This document shows, one piece after another, positions 31,011-41,732 of a stretch of DNA of 42,016 nucleotides (the first letter of the stretch is position 1; the number at the start of each line of letters is the position of its first letter). The translations under genes were made by a program, and so were the position numbers. The stretch is from Prorocentrum cordatum (lineage: Eukaryota > Sar > Dinophyceae > Prorocentrales > Prorocentraceae). The notes beneath the pieces are model-generated. The model searched no databases, was not told the origin of the DNA, and was given only the letters and a program-made list of their open reading frames with translations. The stretch is from positions 255,546 to 297,561 of the forward strand of contig CAUYUJ010016063.1 in assembly GCA_963575745.1 (NCBI GenBank), written 5' to 3'.

Positions 31011-34000
31011 GTGGAAAGTTCGGCCCCTTCTACCCTGGGCAGACGACAACTCCAGCCACCGGCACGGCGTCCGAACCGATCTACAGAGTGGACAAGGCCC
31101 CGTCCGAGCTACAGCACTGGAAGCTTCACGAAGCCGTCGAGGAGATATACATGCGAGGATACGACCCGCAGGACCTACGGCGCCCCCATCCCCGTCGCTA
31201 CGTATTTCCTGGGGTTCAGGAGCGCCGATGTCGCTGGCAAGCAGACCGCCAACAAGGCGCAGCTTGGCCACAACATCGGCACAGCCCTCCGCCGCCGCGC
31301 TGCGCCCACCCCTGGCACGGCCATCTACGACCCCGACACCGCCGACACCGCCCACCCTGGCACGGTAGGATTTCCTGCCATCAGCACGAGCGACATCGAC
31401 GAAAGCGCTGGGCAGGTCTTTCAGCGCCGCATGTCGGCCCCGACCGCTTCCCAGCTCGACCGAGCAACCGCGGCTCTCTCCTTCGACGACCTCTCCAGGC
31501 AGGTTCTCCATTCGTGCAACTCGCACTACGTCACCCTGGTGCACGGCCCCCCTGGCTCTGGGAAGACAACGACCGTTGCGGCCTCGGTCGCAGCGTAGGT
31601 TCCCACCCTGCGCACCGACCAAGCCGTTGGAGTCTTTTCCGGCTCCAACACCGCTGCGGATTAACCTTTGGTAGCTTTCTCCGCGGCCGAGGACAAGGGC
31701 CTTCTCGAGGACGACATTCGCTACCCCCGCGGCTTCTTGCGTATTGCCCGACGGGGGGAAGTCGATCGAGATTTGGTCCACCTCATCCCAGAAGGGCACT
31801 TCCACCGCGCTAACGGCACCTACCCCCCCGAGCACGGCGACGACACGGTGTTCGACAACTACAGGAAGGACTTGGTGCAGCGAGCAGGAGCGGTCTTCGC
31901 GACGCACGAAGCGGCCGCCGAGCTCAACGGCAAGGCATCACTTTGCCTCCCACTGGGGATCATTGACGAAGCCGGACAAACGAGCGAGGTAAGCGCGGCC
32001 ATGTCTATGGTCCACATTATACGCAGCGGGGGCCACTTCGTGGTCGTCGGCGACCCCCAGCAACTCCCCCCTACCGTCCTGCCCAAGAAGGCGGCCGATA
32101 TGGGCCTTGCTCTGTCCATCTCCCAGCGACTACATGGCTCGCTCGGGTGCCAACCGGGAGACCAAGGGACCGCATGCATAACCCTGGCCCTTATCTACCG
32201 CATGCACCCGTTCCTCATGTTCTTCCCTTCCAGGGCATACTGCAACCAGGAGCTCCTCGCGGACTCCTCAACCCCCTCGCAGACCGCCCCCTGGTGCCGC
32301 GCCTGCCCTGGCCCAAAGTGACAGACCTTGACCCTGAGCGGTTTGACTCCCTTGCGGGTCTATTCGGGGTCAGCGCCGAAGAGTCGAGGAAGGATTGCGA
32401 CGGGCCCCGTCCCCACGTGCAGAACACGAACTCGGAAGACGCCCACCGCACCCTACTGGTGGACAACAGGTCATGCGAGCTGACGACGCACCTCGCCGAG
32501 GGGCGCGCTAACATCCCTGAGGCCGCCATCGCCGTTGATCTCGCGCAGGCGCTGCTACCAGAGCTGAACAGGGGCCTCTCCGTCAGGGTCATCGTCCCAC
32601 GCAGGCTGCAGAAGCGAATCCTCATGGACGGCTGGCTGCTCACCCCCCGAGCCCTGCAAATCGCGATGAAGGGCGACAAGTATTCCGACGCTCCCGACCC
32701 CGACCCCTGCCCACCCCTTGACCCCCTTCCCACCGCGACGCGTCGCTTCACCCGGCGCCCCCAGTCGTCGCCGTCGCGACGGCGCCGACGCCCCCCGCTG
32801 CCACCCCGCAGCGGAGCCGCTCCCCCGCTTCCTCTGTCCAGAAATTCACGTGCGACGACGCAGTGCCCAACCCCCGCGACCCAGACTACATCCCCGACGG
32901 GCAAGGTCGGGGGGTGGCCTTCAGCCCCTGGCCCACCAGGTCCAACGGCTTGGGCCATGCGTCCCCCGGCGTCTGCCAGGTCGCCCACCAGCCTCGCCTC
33001 GGGGCGGCTCACCCTATCCACGGTCGACGCCAGCCAGGGTGGCGAAGCAGACTTGGTCATCTTCGTTAAAGCGCGGTCCAACTCCAACCACGCGCGGGAC
33101 TTCGTGGGCAACCCCAACAGAGCCAGCGTCGGGCTCACGCGCGCCAAGCGATGTATCGTGGTCATTGCAGACGGCCGCATGATGCCCTCTATGGCCGACT
33201 CCCAGCTGCGACTCCTCTCTAACTACGGTCGCCTCGCAGGCCTCGGGGTGCGTTTTCGCAACCTCCCCAGCCGCGGCCCGGGCAATCGCAACGAGCTGGT
33301 TATCGACCCCACCTTCGACCCCATTCACGACCTCGCCTCCCAGGTGCCGGCGGGCCCCGATACCCTCGCCGCTAACGAGGCGCGCGACGACAGAGCTAGG
33401 GTCGACCAGGAGGTGGCCAGGAGACGGGACGAGCACGCAAAGAGCTTCAACGTGCAATTCGACCTCCCCCCGGAGGTCGCCCAGCGCCGGGGCGACCTCC
33501 GACGCCGGATGGAAACAGCATTAGAGGAACTCCTTACCGACCCCGCCTTCTCCGTCGCCCTCTTCCCGGTTGCAGGGCTGCGCCCCCGCAAGTGCAACGT
33601 CGAGGGCGCCCCCTCCAACCCTGCGCAGTTCGAGAGCCACCTGGGGTGCTTGCGCGACGTGGAACTAGGGCTAGACGCGGGCAGTCTGGTCTACAACATG
33701 ACCAGGGCCACCCTGGTCTGGTCCGTCGGCCTAGGCACCTCCCGGGACAACCCCCAGTGCCAGATTTATTCTAACGAGCTGCCTCCTAGGCCGCAGGTCC
33801 AAGGCCGCGCCGCTTGGAGACCCCAGAGCAAAAACCGCTGCACTCCACCTGGCGTCCAGCACCAGTTCCCCCGTGCATGGTCCCACGGGGCCAGGGCCTG
33901 CCCGCGCCACCGTGTTTACCCGGGCTACGAAGCCCTCGTCAGCCTCCTACAGGGCCACGATGGAACCACGCAGCACCGCGTCGACCTGTTCGACTCCAAC

Positions 34001-34264
34001 GATCGCATCATGTCCACCGAGAAGTCCCGCTGCGCTCTCATCATCATGCTGCTCATGATGCGCGAGCCCCGGGCCCATCTCTGGTCTTTCCCTGACCCCT
34101 CCGGGTCAGGGGACACGCTTGAAGCCATCCTGGGTGTCTGCTGCCCTGGGCAAAACGACCGCCGCCACTTCCGCGGCCTTCCGTCGGCTCCACGGACGGC
34201 TGGAGGGCCTGTTCGCCTTGGTTGGCAAGCTCGTGACTACTGCCCACCACCACCCCGCCGCTAA
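31011..34264 (+). pseudogene. SF1 UPF1-like RNA/DNA helicase, broken
   Basis: UPF1-like SF1B helicases use ATP to translocate along and unwind nucleic acid. Seen in order: motif I GPPGSGKTTT (31545-31574), motif II DEAGQ (31965-31979), motif III VVGDPQQLPPTV (about 32042-32077), LIYRMHPFLMFFPSRAYCNQ (about 32190-32250), motif V VDASQGGEADLVIF (about 33022-33063) and motif VI NRASVGLTRAKR (about 33118-33153). DEAGQ, the YRMHP block and the ASQG/LTRAK pair are typical of UPF1/Dna2/SMUBP2 relatives. Frame 3 carries motifs I-III with nonsense codons at 31596-31598 and 31662-31664. A shift near 32280 moves to frame 2 (32147-34264), and a middle segment (about 32690-32990) reads best in frame 1. 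The gene has no introns and adjoins the retroelement. It is either retroelement-encoded or a processed copy. Confidence 0.75.
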
Positions 34265-36135
34265 GGCCGTCCATTGCCCCGCTACTTACGCTGAGATGGA
34301 GAACTTCCCCTTCGAGTTGAAGGCCCCTATGCTGGTCCTGGAGGAGATTGCGAAGCCGGCCAACATCGGCACCCTCTCGTGGTCGGGATGCAGCATCTGT
34401 CTCGGGCTCGACGCCGGCCCCTCAGAGATGTCCTTCCTCAGCGAGGGCTTTTCGTTCGGGCTCGTTTCCTTGGACAGGGCGCTACCGCCTGCCCCGCCCC
34501 CCAGCGCGACCAGGGCCCCCTGCTTCCTGGCCCCTGGCGACGCTCGCTTCAGCGCCGACCGGAAGACGGCCAGGTAAAGGTGCGACTATTGTCACAAGAC
34601 CAACCTCGAGCACGCAGACGGCGCTTGGCTTGACGACCATATCCGCTCGCATCTTGCCCAGAGCCGCCTGCAGGCGCATGCCAACGGGTTGGGCTGCACA
34701 TGGATGCGCGGTCAATGCTGGACACGCGTGGTCGAGAAGGAGGGTGATCAGCTGTTCCCCGACCGCTCTCTCCACGAGAAGGAACAGGCCGTTGCGCTCG
34801 TCTGGACCCCCCAGGCCCCCTCCCGTGGACACACTACCCCTGGCCGCCCCCCAGCACACGTTCGCGGCGCCCCCCCACGCTGCGACCCCTGTCGCCCTCG
34901 AAGAATTCTCATTGGAGCCCTCGGGCCTCCATGCCTTAAAGAATACCAGCGCCACCTTACCGAGGACGACAGATTCGGGTTTATGGCAGCTGAATCCAAG
35001 TGCTACACTGCCACGTGCGACGGGTGCCCACCCGGCCCCCCCCCTCGTATTTCTTGGCAGGCAGGAGCGCCTGCGCTCGGCTGTTTTGCATGGAAGGCTG
35101 ACGCGGAGTCGCGGCAAACAAGCGCGGGTGGCCTCCCAGCGTGGGAGGACCGCGCCATCGCTTGGAACAACCGCAGCTGGAACGCCGCATGGATGCGCCG
35201 CCGCCAATGCTTCGTACACGGGGACGTCAAGCCCAGCGCCGTTGACGATGTGCTCGACCAGGGCACCCACCTGGTCGACCCCCGCCCCCCAACCTCCAAG
35301 CCGCGCCTCGGTCCGCCTGTGCTTGACGGGCCGTCGCTGTCCAGCGAGCTCGTGCCCAATCGAGCCTCTGCTACCAAACCTGTCCCGTTCAGCAAGAACG
35401 GCGGTGCCTTTGGCCTGGTCGCCCCAGACCAATGCGGACGCCCCCCGCAACGCGCGGGGCCGAGGAAGCGCGCGACTTCTTACCTCACGTGGACCCCCCC
35501 CCAAAGGACCCACACTGACATGCATCGACACTGATCACCTGGAGGCTGCCGAGGAGTCTGGACGGCACCGCTTGAACGCTAGGCCCATCGAGGTCAGACC
35601 GGTCGACTTCTCACCCGACCTGGACTCATTTGTGGGCGACCAGCGGAAGGAGTATACCGCAGAGCAGGACAGAAACGCGATAGGCTCCGAGGCTCCCGAA
35701 AGCTGGTGCCCGCCCCTACTGCGCCCTTTCCTGAAGAGGGTATGCGTCGACAGGGTGGCGCCAACCTATCTCCCCAACGACCCCCATTGGCAAGGCAAGC
35801 GGCTCGCCGCCTCCCGCGTGGTCACACACCTCTGCGTTCTCTCGACCGACCCTACCATGCTGCCCAAATTGCCCCAGCACGCTGGTCAATGCCCCATGCG
35901 CGGCCCCTCCCCTCTTCGCCGCGCCCTGGAAGCCCTCGTGGGATTCTTGACACAGGTCAGTTCCGATAAGCTTGCCACCGGTTCAGTCAACGAATTGGCC
36001 AAGGACGCCCCATTCGTGCGCGCGCAGGAGCTGCGCGGGCAGATCGACAGCACCCCTATCAAGGAACGCAGCGAGAACGACGGGCGGGCACGGTTCGGCG
36101 AGAAGCACGCAGAGACGGCAGGCCCACCGGCATGA
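34265..36135 (+). pseudogene. C-terminal extension of the helicase with Cys/His segments
   Basis: Protein-like sequence alternates between frames. A frame near 34290-34460 encodes FELKAPMLVLEEIAKPANIG and SWSGCSICLGLDAG. Near 34580-34700 it reads CDYCHKTNLEHADGAWLDDH, a C-x2-C...H segment, then GCTWMRGQCW. Near 34920-35030 it reads CLKEYQRHLTEDDRFGFMAA then CYTATCDGC. Near 35530-36135 it is Asp/Glu/Arg-rich (CIDTDHLEAAEESGRH). Cys/His clusters after a UPF1-like core recall ZNFX1/NFX1-type architecture, but the match is weak. It ends where the truncated LINE 2 begins. Confidence 0.4.
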
Positions 36136-36139
36136 TTCC

Positions 36140-36400
36140 ACGCCATGGCGCCGACTCAAGAGGAGCTCGGCTACGAGCGTGGGCTTCCAAGGAGCGCCTG
36201 GTTGCTGTCAACGCTTTCTTCCGCGAGCAGGTGCCGAAGCTGACGACGCACACGCGCAACAACGGCGCCGAGAAGCATATTGACTACGTCCTGACTTCCA
36301 GACGTTTGTTCCGATGCTGCCGTAGCGCAGAGGCAAACGACGCGTTGCATTTGGGCTTCGACTATAAGGCCGCGTCCGCGCAGTTTTGTTTACCACGGCG
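36140..36400 (+). pseudogene. LINE 2 endonuclease, C-terminal fragment
   Basis: The frame encodes RLVAVNAFFREQVPKLTTHT, then EKHIDYVLTSRR and ALHLGFDYKAASAQF. This aligns with the end of APE-type LINE endonucleases: Asn-x-Phe-Phe, IDYVL, and the final SDH motif, which here reads FDY. The catalytic His is therefore replaced. The N-terminal half, with the Glu and GDFN motifs, is absent. Confidence 0.65.
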
Positions 36401-37870
36401 TCCGACCGACAAGCGGAGACAAACGAGAGCACCACGAAGCACGACCACCTGCGGATGGAACGACATAGATACCATAATGTACACTGCGGTAGCCACGGGC
36501 AAATCACGGCTGCAGACCTACCGCGCCACCCAGAAGAACTCAGCGAGCACATCCCAAACAGAATAGTGGAAGCAGCATCGACGAGCATAACTGCACCCAA
36601 CCGAGTCCAACAACGCCCCCCGACCCAGACGCACCTGCAAGAATTTATAGAACGACGACAAACCACACCCAACCAAGACACGAACGCGCGAGAGCACATC
36701 ACCAAGCAAATTCGACAAGAAGTCCGACGCAACAAACGGGCTACAAGACGAGCGTCGATTGGTAAATTGTTGGGCGAATACCGGGGGCTGAAACGAGTCA
36801 CTGCGATCAAATCGAGACGGCGGCGCGCGCTCATCGCAGGAACGCGTGGAACGGATGGCAAATTCATACAGACAGAGAGAGCATTGCAAACGTATTTGTG
36901 GACTTCTACGAGCAGCTTTACCACTCCACTCGACCAGCCGCGTTACCACGACACGACGGCGACACCATGCTACCGTTTACACCGCAAGAGTTCGACAAAG
37001 CACTAATCCACCCTCAAGCGTGGCGAAGCACCAGACCAGAGCGGAATCAGGGCGGAAATGTTGAAATTTGCGCCGCCTGAGCTGAAACAAGTTATCTTTC
37101 TGGTCTACAACGCCATTCTCCGACCAGGTGCACCAACCCCGCAAAGTTGGCGACTAACCGTCATCACAGCCAGTCCCAAAGCAGGGGACCTTGCACAACC
37201 GCAGAGATACCTACGAATATGCAGCAGACCATCATTATTCAAGCTCTTCAGCAAACTTCTGTACTCCAGACTGCAGCCGCAGTTAGACACGCAGCAACCT
37301 CCAGACCAAGCAGGCTTCCGCCCAGGGCGGCCCACGGAAGACCACTCGTTCACTTTCCATGCTCTCCGAGAAAGAGCGCGCGAGTGGAACCAGCCCCTTT
37401 GGATCGCAGCACTCGGCTTCAAGGAAGCATTCGACGCTGTGGAGCACGAAAGCCTCTGGGCAGCATTTGAGGGCCAGGGCATCACAGCAGACTACATCCA
37501 CCTTTTAAAGCGGCTTTACTCTGAGCAAACAGCGACAGTGCAAACAGACTCAACCAGCCGCCCATTCCATCTACTGAGAGGCACATAACAGGGTAACCCG
37601 CTCAGCTCGCTGCTCTTCAATTCGCTCCTGGAGTACATCGCGAGACCCCTCGTCGCCAATGTCAGCAACGCGCCCAAGGAGTCCAACTTGGACTTTCACC
37701 GCAAAGTTACATCACGAACCTTCGCTTCGCTGACGACGTTCCCCTTGTAAGTCGGACGCTCCCTCGCCTCGCCGCGATGCTCGAGGATCTGGCCGCAGCA
37801 GCGCAGACGCATGGACTTCATACACCCCGACAAACGAAGATCCTGTCCAACTTGTCAGAACGCACGGGGG
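36401..37870 (+). pseudogene. LINE 2 reverse transcriptase
   Basis: Readable in order: VFVDFYEQLYHSTRPAALP (36888-), KRGEAPDQSGIRAEMLKFAP (about 37016-37080), QSWRLTVITASPKAGDLAQP, FKLFSKLLYSRLQPQLD, QAGFRPGRPTEDHSFTF, then motif A WIAALGFKEAFDAVEH, where the usual catalytic Asp (ALDF) is Gly. The 'GT-KQGDPLS' block has TAA at 37586-37588 in place of the Lys codon. Motif C reads NLRFADDVPLVSRT (FADD at 37726-37737) after a one-base shift. It ends in PRQTKILSNLSERT at a G22-type run. The element cannot encode an active RT. Confidence 0.85.
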
Positions 37871-39065
37871 GGGGGGGGGGGGGGGGGCGCGTCAACGCAG
37901 GCGGTTGTAATCGACGACGACCTCGACATCGGAAGAAGATGCTTGAATCCACCGCCGCTTTACTGTGGGGAAGGAGCCGCCACGTTTCTCGGAACCCGCC
38001 CCCCCCCCTTACCCTCTCGAAAATCCCCTCCCCCCTGCTGGACCCCCCTTCCCCCCTCTCTTCCCACAAGCGAAGCCCCCTCCCTTAACCTATCCCCCCT
38101 CCCTTTCCCTTCGAAGCGAGGGCCTCCCCCCCGGAAAAACCGGAGGGGGGGTCGCTGCCGGTTCGAGGCCCTCCACACCACGCCCCCTACTCACCGCCAG
38201 CAAACGACCCCCGGTCCCTACCACCGTCCGCACCACATCCCCCATTGTTGTTCCCAGCGCCACTGCCCTTACCACCACTGTCCCCGCTGGCACCACCACC
38301 GCCCCTACTCCCCCCACCAGTGCCCCCCACCGTTGTCGCACTGTCCCCACTGTCCCCGCCATTGTTCCCACCGGGGTTCCACTCTCCCCACTTTCTCCAC
38401 GGCCCCAACCACTGCCCGACTATCCCCACTGTCCCCACTGTCCCACTTACTCCTCCGCTGTCCCACTAAGTGGCCCACTGTTCCCACCACTGTCCCCGCT
38501 GTGCGCACCGCTGTCCCCGCTGTACCTCTGTCCCATTGTCCCACCGCCGTCCTCGCCACCGCCTTCACCACTGCCCCCACCGCTGTACCCTCCACTGTCC
38601 CATTGTTTCCACTTCATTCCCACTGTCCCCACACCGCCGCCACCGCCCCCACCACTGTCCACTGCCCCTACTGTTCCCACCGTTGTCCTCACCACTGTCC
38701 CCGCCACTACCGCCCCCACCGCTGTCCCACTGCCCCCGCCACTGTCCCGCTGTCCCCTCGCCACTGCCCCCACCGCCACCGCCCCCGCCACTGCCCGCCC
38801 CCCCCCTTCGGTTTTCGAAGGGGGGGGGGGTTCGAACCGGTAGTGACCCCCCCGGTTTTCGAAGGGGGGGGGTGTTCCGAACGGAAGTGGCCCCCCCCTT
38901 TTCCGATGAAAAGGGGGCCACCGCTCGACGGGGGCTTCGACCGGCAGCGAACCCCGGTTTTTTGGAAGGGGGTTTTGGTCTTGGTTTCCCCTTTGTTGGG
39001 CACCAAGGGGGGGGGGGGGGGTCGAACCGGTAGTGACCCCCCCTGGTTTTCCGCCAGCAGCGGTA
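37866..39065. repeat. 1.2-kb repeat insertion inside LINE 2
   Basis: It begins at a long G run (37866-37888). A GT-free pyrimidine stretch (37985-38130) leads into a CCACTGTCCC/CACCGCCCCC minisatellite (about 38200-38790). After that come at least three copies of a block reading GGTTTTCGAAGGGGG, then GGTTCGAACCGGTAGTGACC with poly-C/G runs (38810-38860, 38860-38990 degenerate, 39010-39050). The LINE 2 protein reads up to LSNLSERT before it and resumes with ALSEIEILPCSGSVKHLG at about 39073, so the block is an insertion or expansion within the RT/thumb linker. No terminal inverted repeats were found. Confidence 0.75.
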
Positions 39066-40005
39066 GAACACGCTCTTTCCGAAATCGAGATCCTACCATG
39101 CTCTGGTTCTGTGAAGCATTTGGGTCAGCGCATCAGCTTCGGCGACATGGTCGCCGCATAAGTGAAGGGCCGCCTCAAGGCAGGGTGGGCAACTTTCAGA
39201 AGTCACAGACAAGAGCTCGCAGGCAAAAATATATGCAGAAGCAACGACTCCGTCTTTTTGACGACACGGTAACACCGAGAGTCCTCTACGGTGCCTGCGC
39301 TTGGACATTGGCCTAGCTTTTGCGACAGCAGCTACACGCACGCAACGGCGTATGATGCGCATGGTCATCGGCACACCTCGACGACGAAACACCGACGTCA
39401 GACCAACGCCCGGGCCGACTGGCACAGAAGAGCCACTTTCGACGCCAATCGCGGCATCTGACGCGCACAGCACCGACGGGGAATATGTGGACAGCAACCC
39501 ACCGACCGCCCACTTGAGCAACGAAACCAGCGACGCAGATCACGACAATACCGACGACAACCAGGACAACCAACCAGGTGACGACGGTCTGGAGCCATGG
39601 GTTGAATACATCATGCGAACGACTCGACAAGCGGAGGCCCTCATGAACAAACATAAACTCCACGACTGGGCATCGATGCGAAGAAAGATGGCATGGCGAT
39701 GCGCAGCCCGCGCTGCGCAGCAACTATCACATGAATGGCCACAACGCGTTCTTTTCTTCATTGGCACCCGAGCGTTCAGGCTTCCCAGACAAGACCGCGT
39801 CATCATGGAAGACAGTGGAACAGATGGGACGATGTCATCCGCGTTTTCCTACGCCAGCGCCACGACGACGCATGCGACCGACGCCAGACACCGCGAAGGC
39901 TCCACGACCTTAACGACACCACGTGGCTCCAACCGGCTACGACACAGGAATGGGGGCAGTTGGAACACGATTTTGCGAAGTACGGTACGCATGCTCCTGA
40001 GTAGG
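39066..40005 (+). pseudogene. LINE 2 C-terminal domain
   Basis: The frame encodes EIEILPCSGSVKHLGQRISF then GDMVAA, a TAA at 39159-39161, then KGRLKAGWATFQKSQTRARR and LRLFDDTVTPRVLYGACAWT. These match the RT thumb and the 'TP..LYG..TWTL' block of dinoflagellate LINEs. In another frame it continues with RRMMRMVIGTPRRR, an Asp/Asn-rich linker, EPWVEYIMRTTRQAEALMNK and MRRKMAWRCAARAA. The last part reads RWDDVIRVFLRQR and WGQLEHDFAKYGTHAPE to a TAG at about 40003-40005. The protein end therefore matches the element's expected 3' coding end. Confidence 0.75.
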
Positions 40006-40297
40006 AGGCCCAGCGTGCCATTTCTCGGCATTCCGACCTGCAGCCTCGAAAATTCCGACTCCCCACCTCCAACTCCGTTATCGACCTTCCAGCCTTCGCC
40101 AGCTCAGCACTCCGACTTCCAATCTTTAGCATCCGACCCTCCACTTCCTCCCGCGCCCACCGACCTCCAGCGCCCGCCAGCTCAACATTCCGACCTCCAG
40201 CTTCTAACGTCCGGCTTTATCTCGGCATTCCGACCTCCAGCTTGTAGCATGCGACTCTCCGTCTCCACCTCCACCTATCGACCTCCATCGCACACTA
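40006..40297 (+). repeat. Pyrimidine-rich minisatellite (CATTCCGACCTCCAGC units)
   Basis: Degenerate units share CATTCCGACCTCCAGCTT and TAGCATCCGAC; copies are near 40028, 40106, 40186 and 40226. The same words recur after the inverted block, at 41898-41975. The region lies just after the end of LINE 2 and has no coding sequence. Confidence 0.75.
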
Positions 40298-40469
40298 GAG
40301 CCCGTTTCTTTATTGCTTGGGGCATGACGGGCATCACGGCCCCCGCCCCCCCCCCCCCCCTCCCCATGACGCAACGCTTCCCCCCCTCCAGTGCGCTCTG
40401 GGCACTGCCGCCGTGCGCATTGGGATCCGCGTAGGTGTCCGCGTAGGAATCCGCATAGGTGTCTGGTCC

Positions 40470-40473
40470 GCAA

Positions 40474-40505
<32 letters not shown>

Positions 40506-40560
40506 CGTCGTCGTCGCTCGTGGTTCGTCGCTCGTCGCTCATCGTCGTCGCGCGCGCGGA
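40470..40560 (+). repeat. (CGT)n microsatellite and GTCGCTC words
   Basis: CGTCGTCGTCG repetition at about 40475-40520 is followed by GTCGCTCGTCGCTC words. A similar GTCGCTCGTCGCTCGTCGC stretch occurs at 41747-41766 in the right arm of the inverted structure, in the same orientation. Confidence 0.8.
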
Positions 40561-40716
40561 CGCGGGTGGAACGTGTTTTTTGTCCGGGCCGATGACGGCA
40601 ATCATTTGGGGGGGGAAGGGGTCGATGACGTCGCGTTTCGCGTCGGCGGCGTCTGGGAATGCTTATGAATGACGGAGGACGGGTAGCACGAACATGTCGG
40701 TGGCGATACGCACCGC

Positions 40717-40995
40717 AACGCCTGTGTACATCGCAGTGCCCGCGTGCACCACAGCGCCTGTGTACACCACGCCGCCGATGTACAACGCAGCAGCCGCGTG
40801 CAACACAGCGTCAATGTGTGCCACCGTGCCTGCGGGCACAGCAGCTCCTGTGTACACCGCAGCGCCTCCGTACACCGCATCAGCCGTGCGCAACGCAGCA
40901 CCAGTGTACACCGCAATGCCTGCGTGCATTGCAGTGCCTGTGTACGCCACGGCGCCTGTGTGCACCACATCAGCCGCGTGCAACACAGCACCATT
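40717..40995 (+). repeat. 18-bp tandem array, left arm
   Basis: Fifteen to sixteen units of exactly 18 bp follow the pattern AGYGCCTGTGTACACCRC with point changes. Because 18 is a multiple of 3, all frames stay open over long stretches, producing Ala/Pro/Val/Tyr/Thr or His/Arg repeat ORFs on both strands that I do not regard as genes. Confidence 0.9.
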
Positions 40996-41441
40996 GTTGT
41001 GTATAGAATTTCAGACGGAAGCCTTTTGACAAGATGGAGCGCGCGTGGGTTCCAGAGAAAAAAAAAACAACAACGGACAACCAATACTCATGGACAAAGG
41101 AGCGCCGGTGGAATCTACGAGTCCCTCCGAGTCCGCCCGCATCGCCCCAACTCCCATTTGCGTCCAGGAGGCCCCAGCTAAACTGGCCGTCCGAGAACCA
41201 AGTGGACCGATTCAATCGACCATTTTGCGGTGCACGCTGAGATGCGCACGTGCGCTGCAGCACCAAACCGCACGACAGGGGGTAAGAAGGAGGAAAAAGA
41301 GGAGGAGGAGGAAGAGGAGGAGGTGGAGGAGGAGGGCGGAGGGAAAAACGTCGCATTCGATTATCAGAACTTTCCTGGCGTGGCGTTTAGTTGTCCGCAT
41401 CAGATCCTGACGTACATGCTCCTTCTACCTGTCCTACGCAC
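40996..41441. other. Central spacer of the inverted structure
   Basis: Mixed sequence includes A9 at about 41059 and a (GGA)n run at 41285-41340. No coding evidence is present beyond short shadow frames. Confidence 0.4.
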
Positions 41442-41732
41442 GCGGGCGCTGTGGTGTACGCCAGCGTTGCGTTGCACGCGGATGCTGTGGTGTAGACAGG
41501 CGCTGTGGCGTGCACAGGCGCTGCGGTGCACGCAAGCATTGTGGTGTACACAGGCGTTGTGTTGCACATGGCTGCTGCGGTGTATGTACACCGGCGCTGT
41601 CGTGCTCCCAAATATTGTGGTATACGCGGGCGGTGCGTTGCACGCGGCTGTTGCGGTGTACGCAGGCGCTGTGGTGCACGCGCGCGGTGTGGCGAACGCG
41701 AGCGTTGTGGTGCACGCAGGCGCAATGGGCAG
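41442..41732 (-). repeat. 18-bp tandem array, right arm (reverse complement of the left array)
   Basis: Units read GCAGGCGCTGTGGTGYAC on the + strand, i.e. the left-arm unit on the - strand. There are about fifteen units with 18-bp spacing, interrupted by a degenerate stretch at about 41575-41625. Confidence 0.9.

Larger units (their letters stand above)
36140..40005 (+). mobile_element. Second LINE retrotransposon, 5'-truncated and interrupted
   Basis: The element starts inside the C-terminal half of an AP-like endonuclease, continues through a reverse transcriptase with an FADD box, and ends in the C-terminal helical domain seen in many dinoflagellate LINEs. Loss of the 5' part is typical of LINE integration. 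It differs from the large element in codon usage (more A-rich), in domain content (no methyltransferase or RNase H seen) and in RT sequence, so it belongs to another family. A 1.2-kb repeat insertion splits it at 37.87-39.06 kb. It directly abuts the helicase C-terminus. Confidence 0.8.

Noticed and set aside
38812-39050. tRNA genes suggested by GGTTCGAACC
   Set aside because: The B-box-like word is part of a palindromic repeat flanked by poly-G/poly-C, with no A box or cloverleaf.
37811-39316. 501-codon Pro/His/Thr-rich ORF
   Set aside because: Mostly minisatellite translation inside the LINE 2 insertion; only the last part overlaps real LINE sequence.
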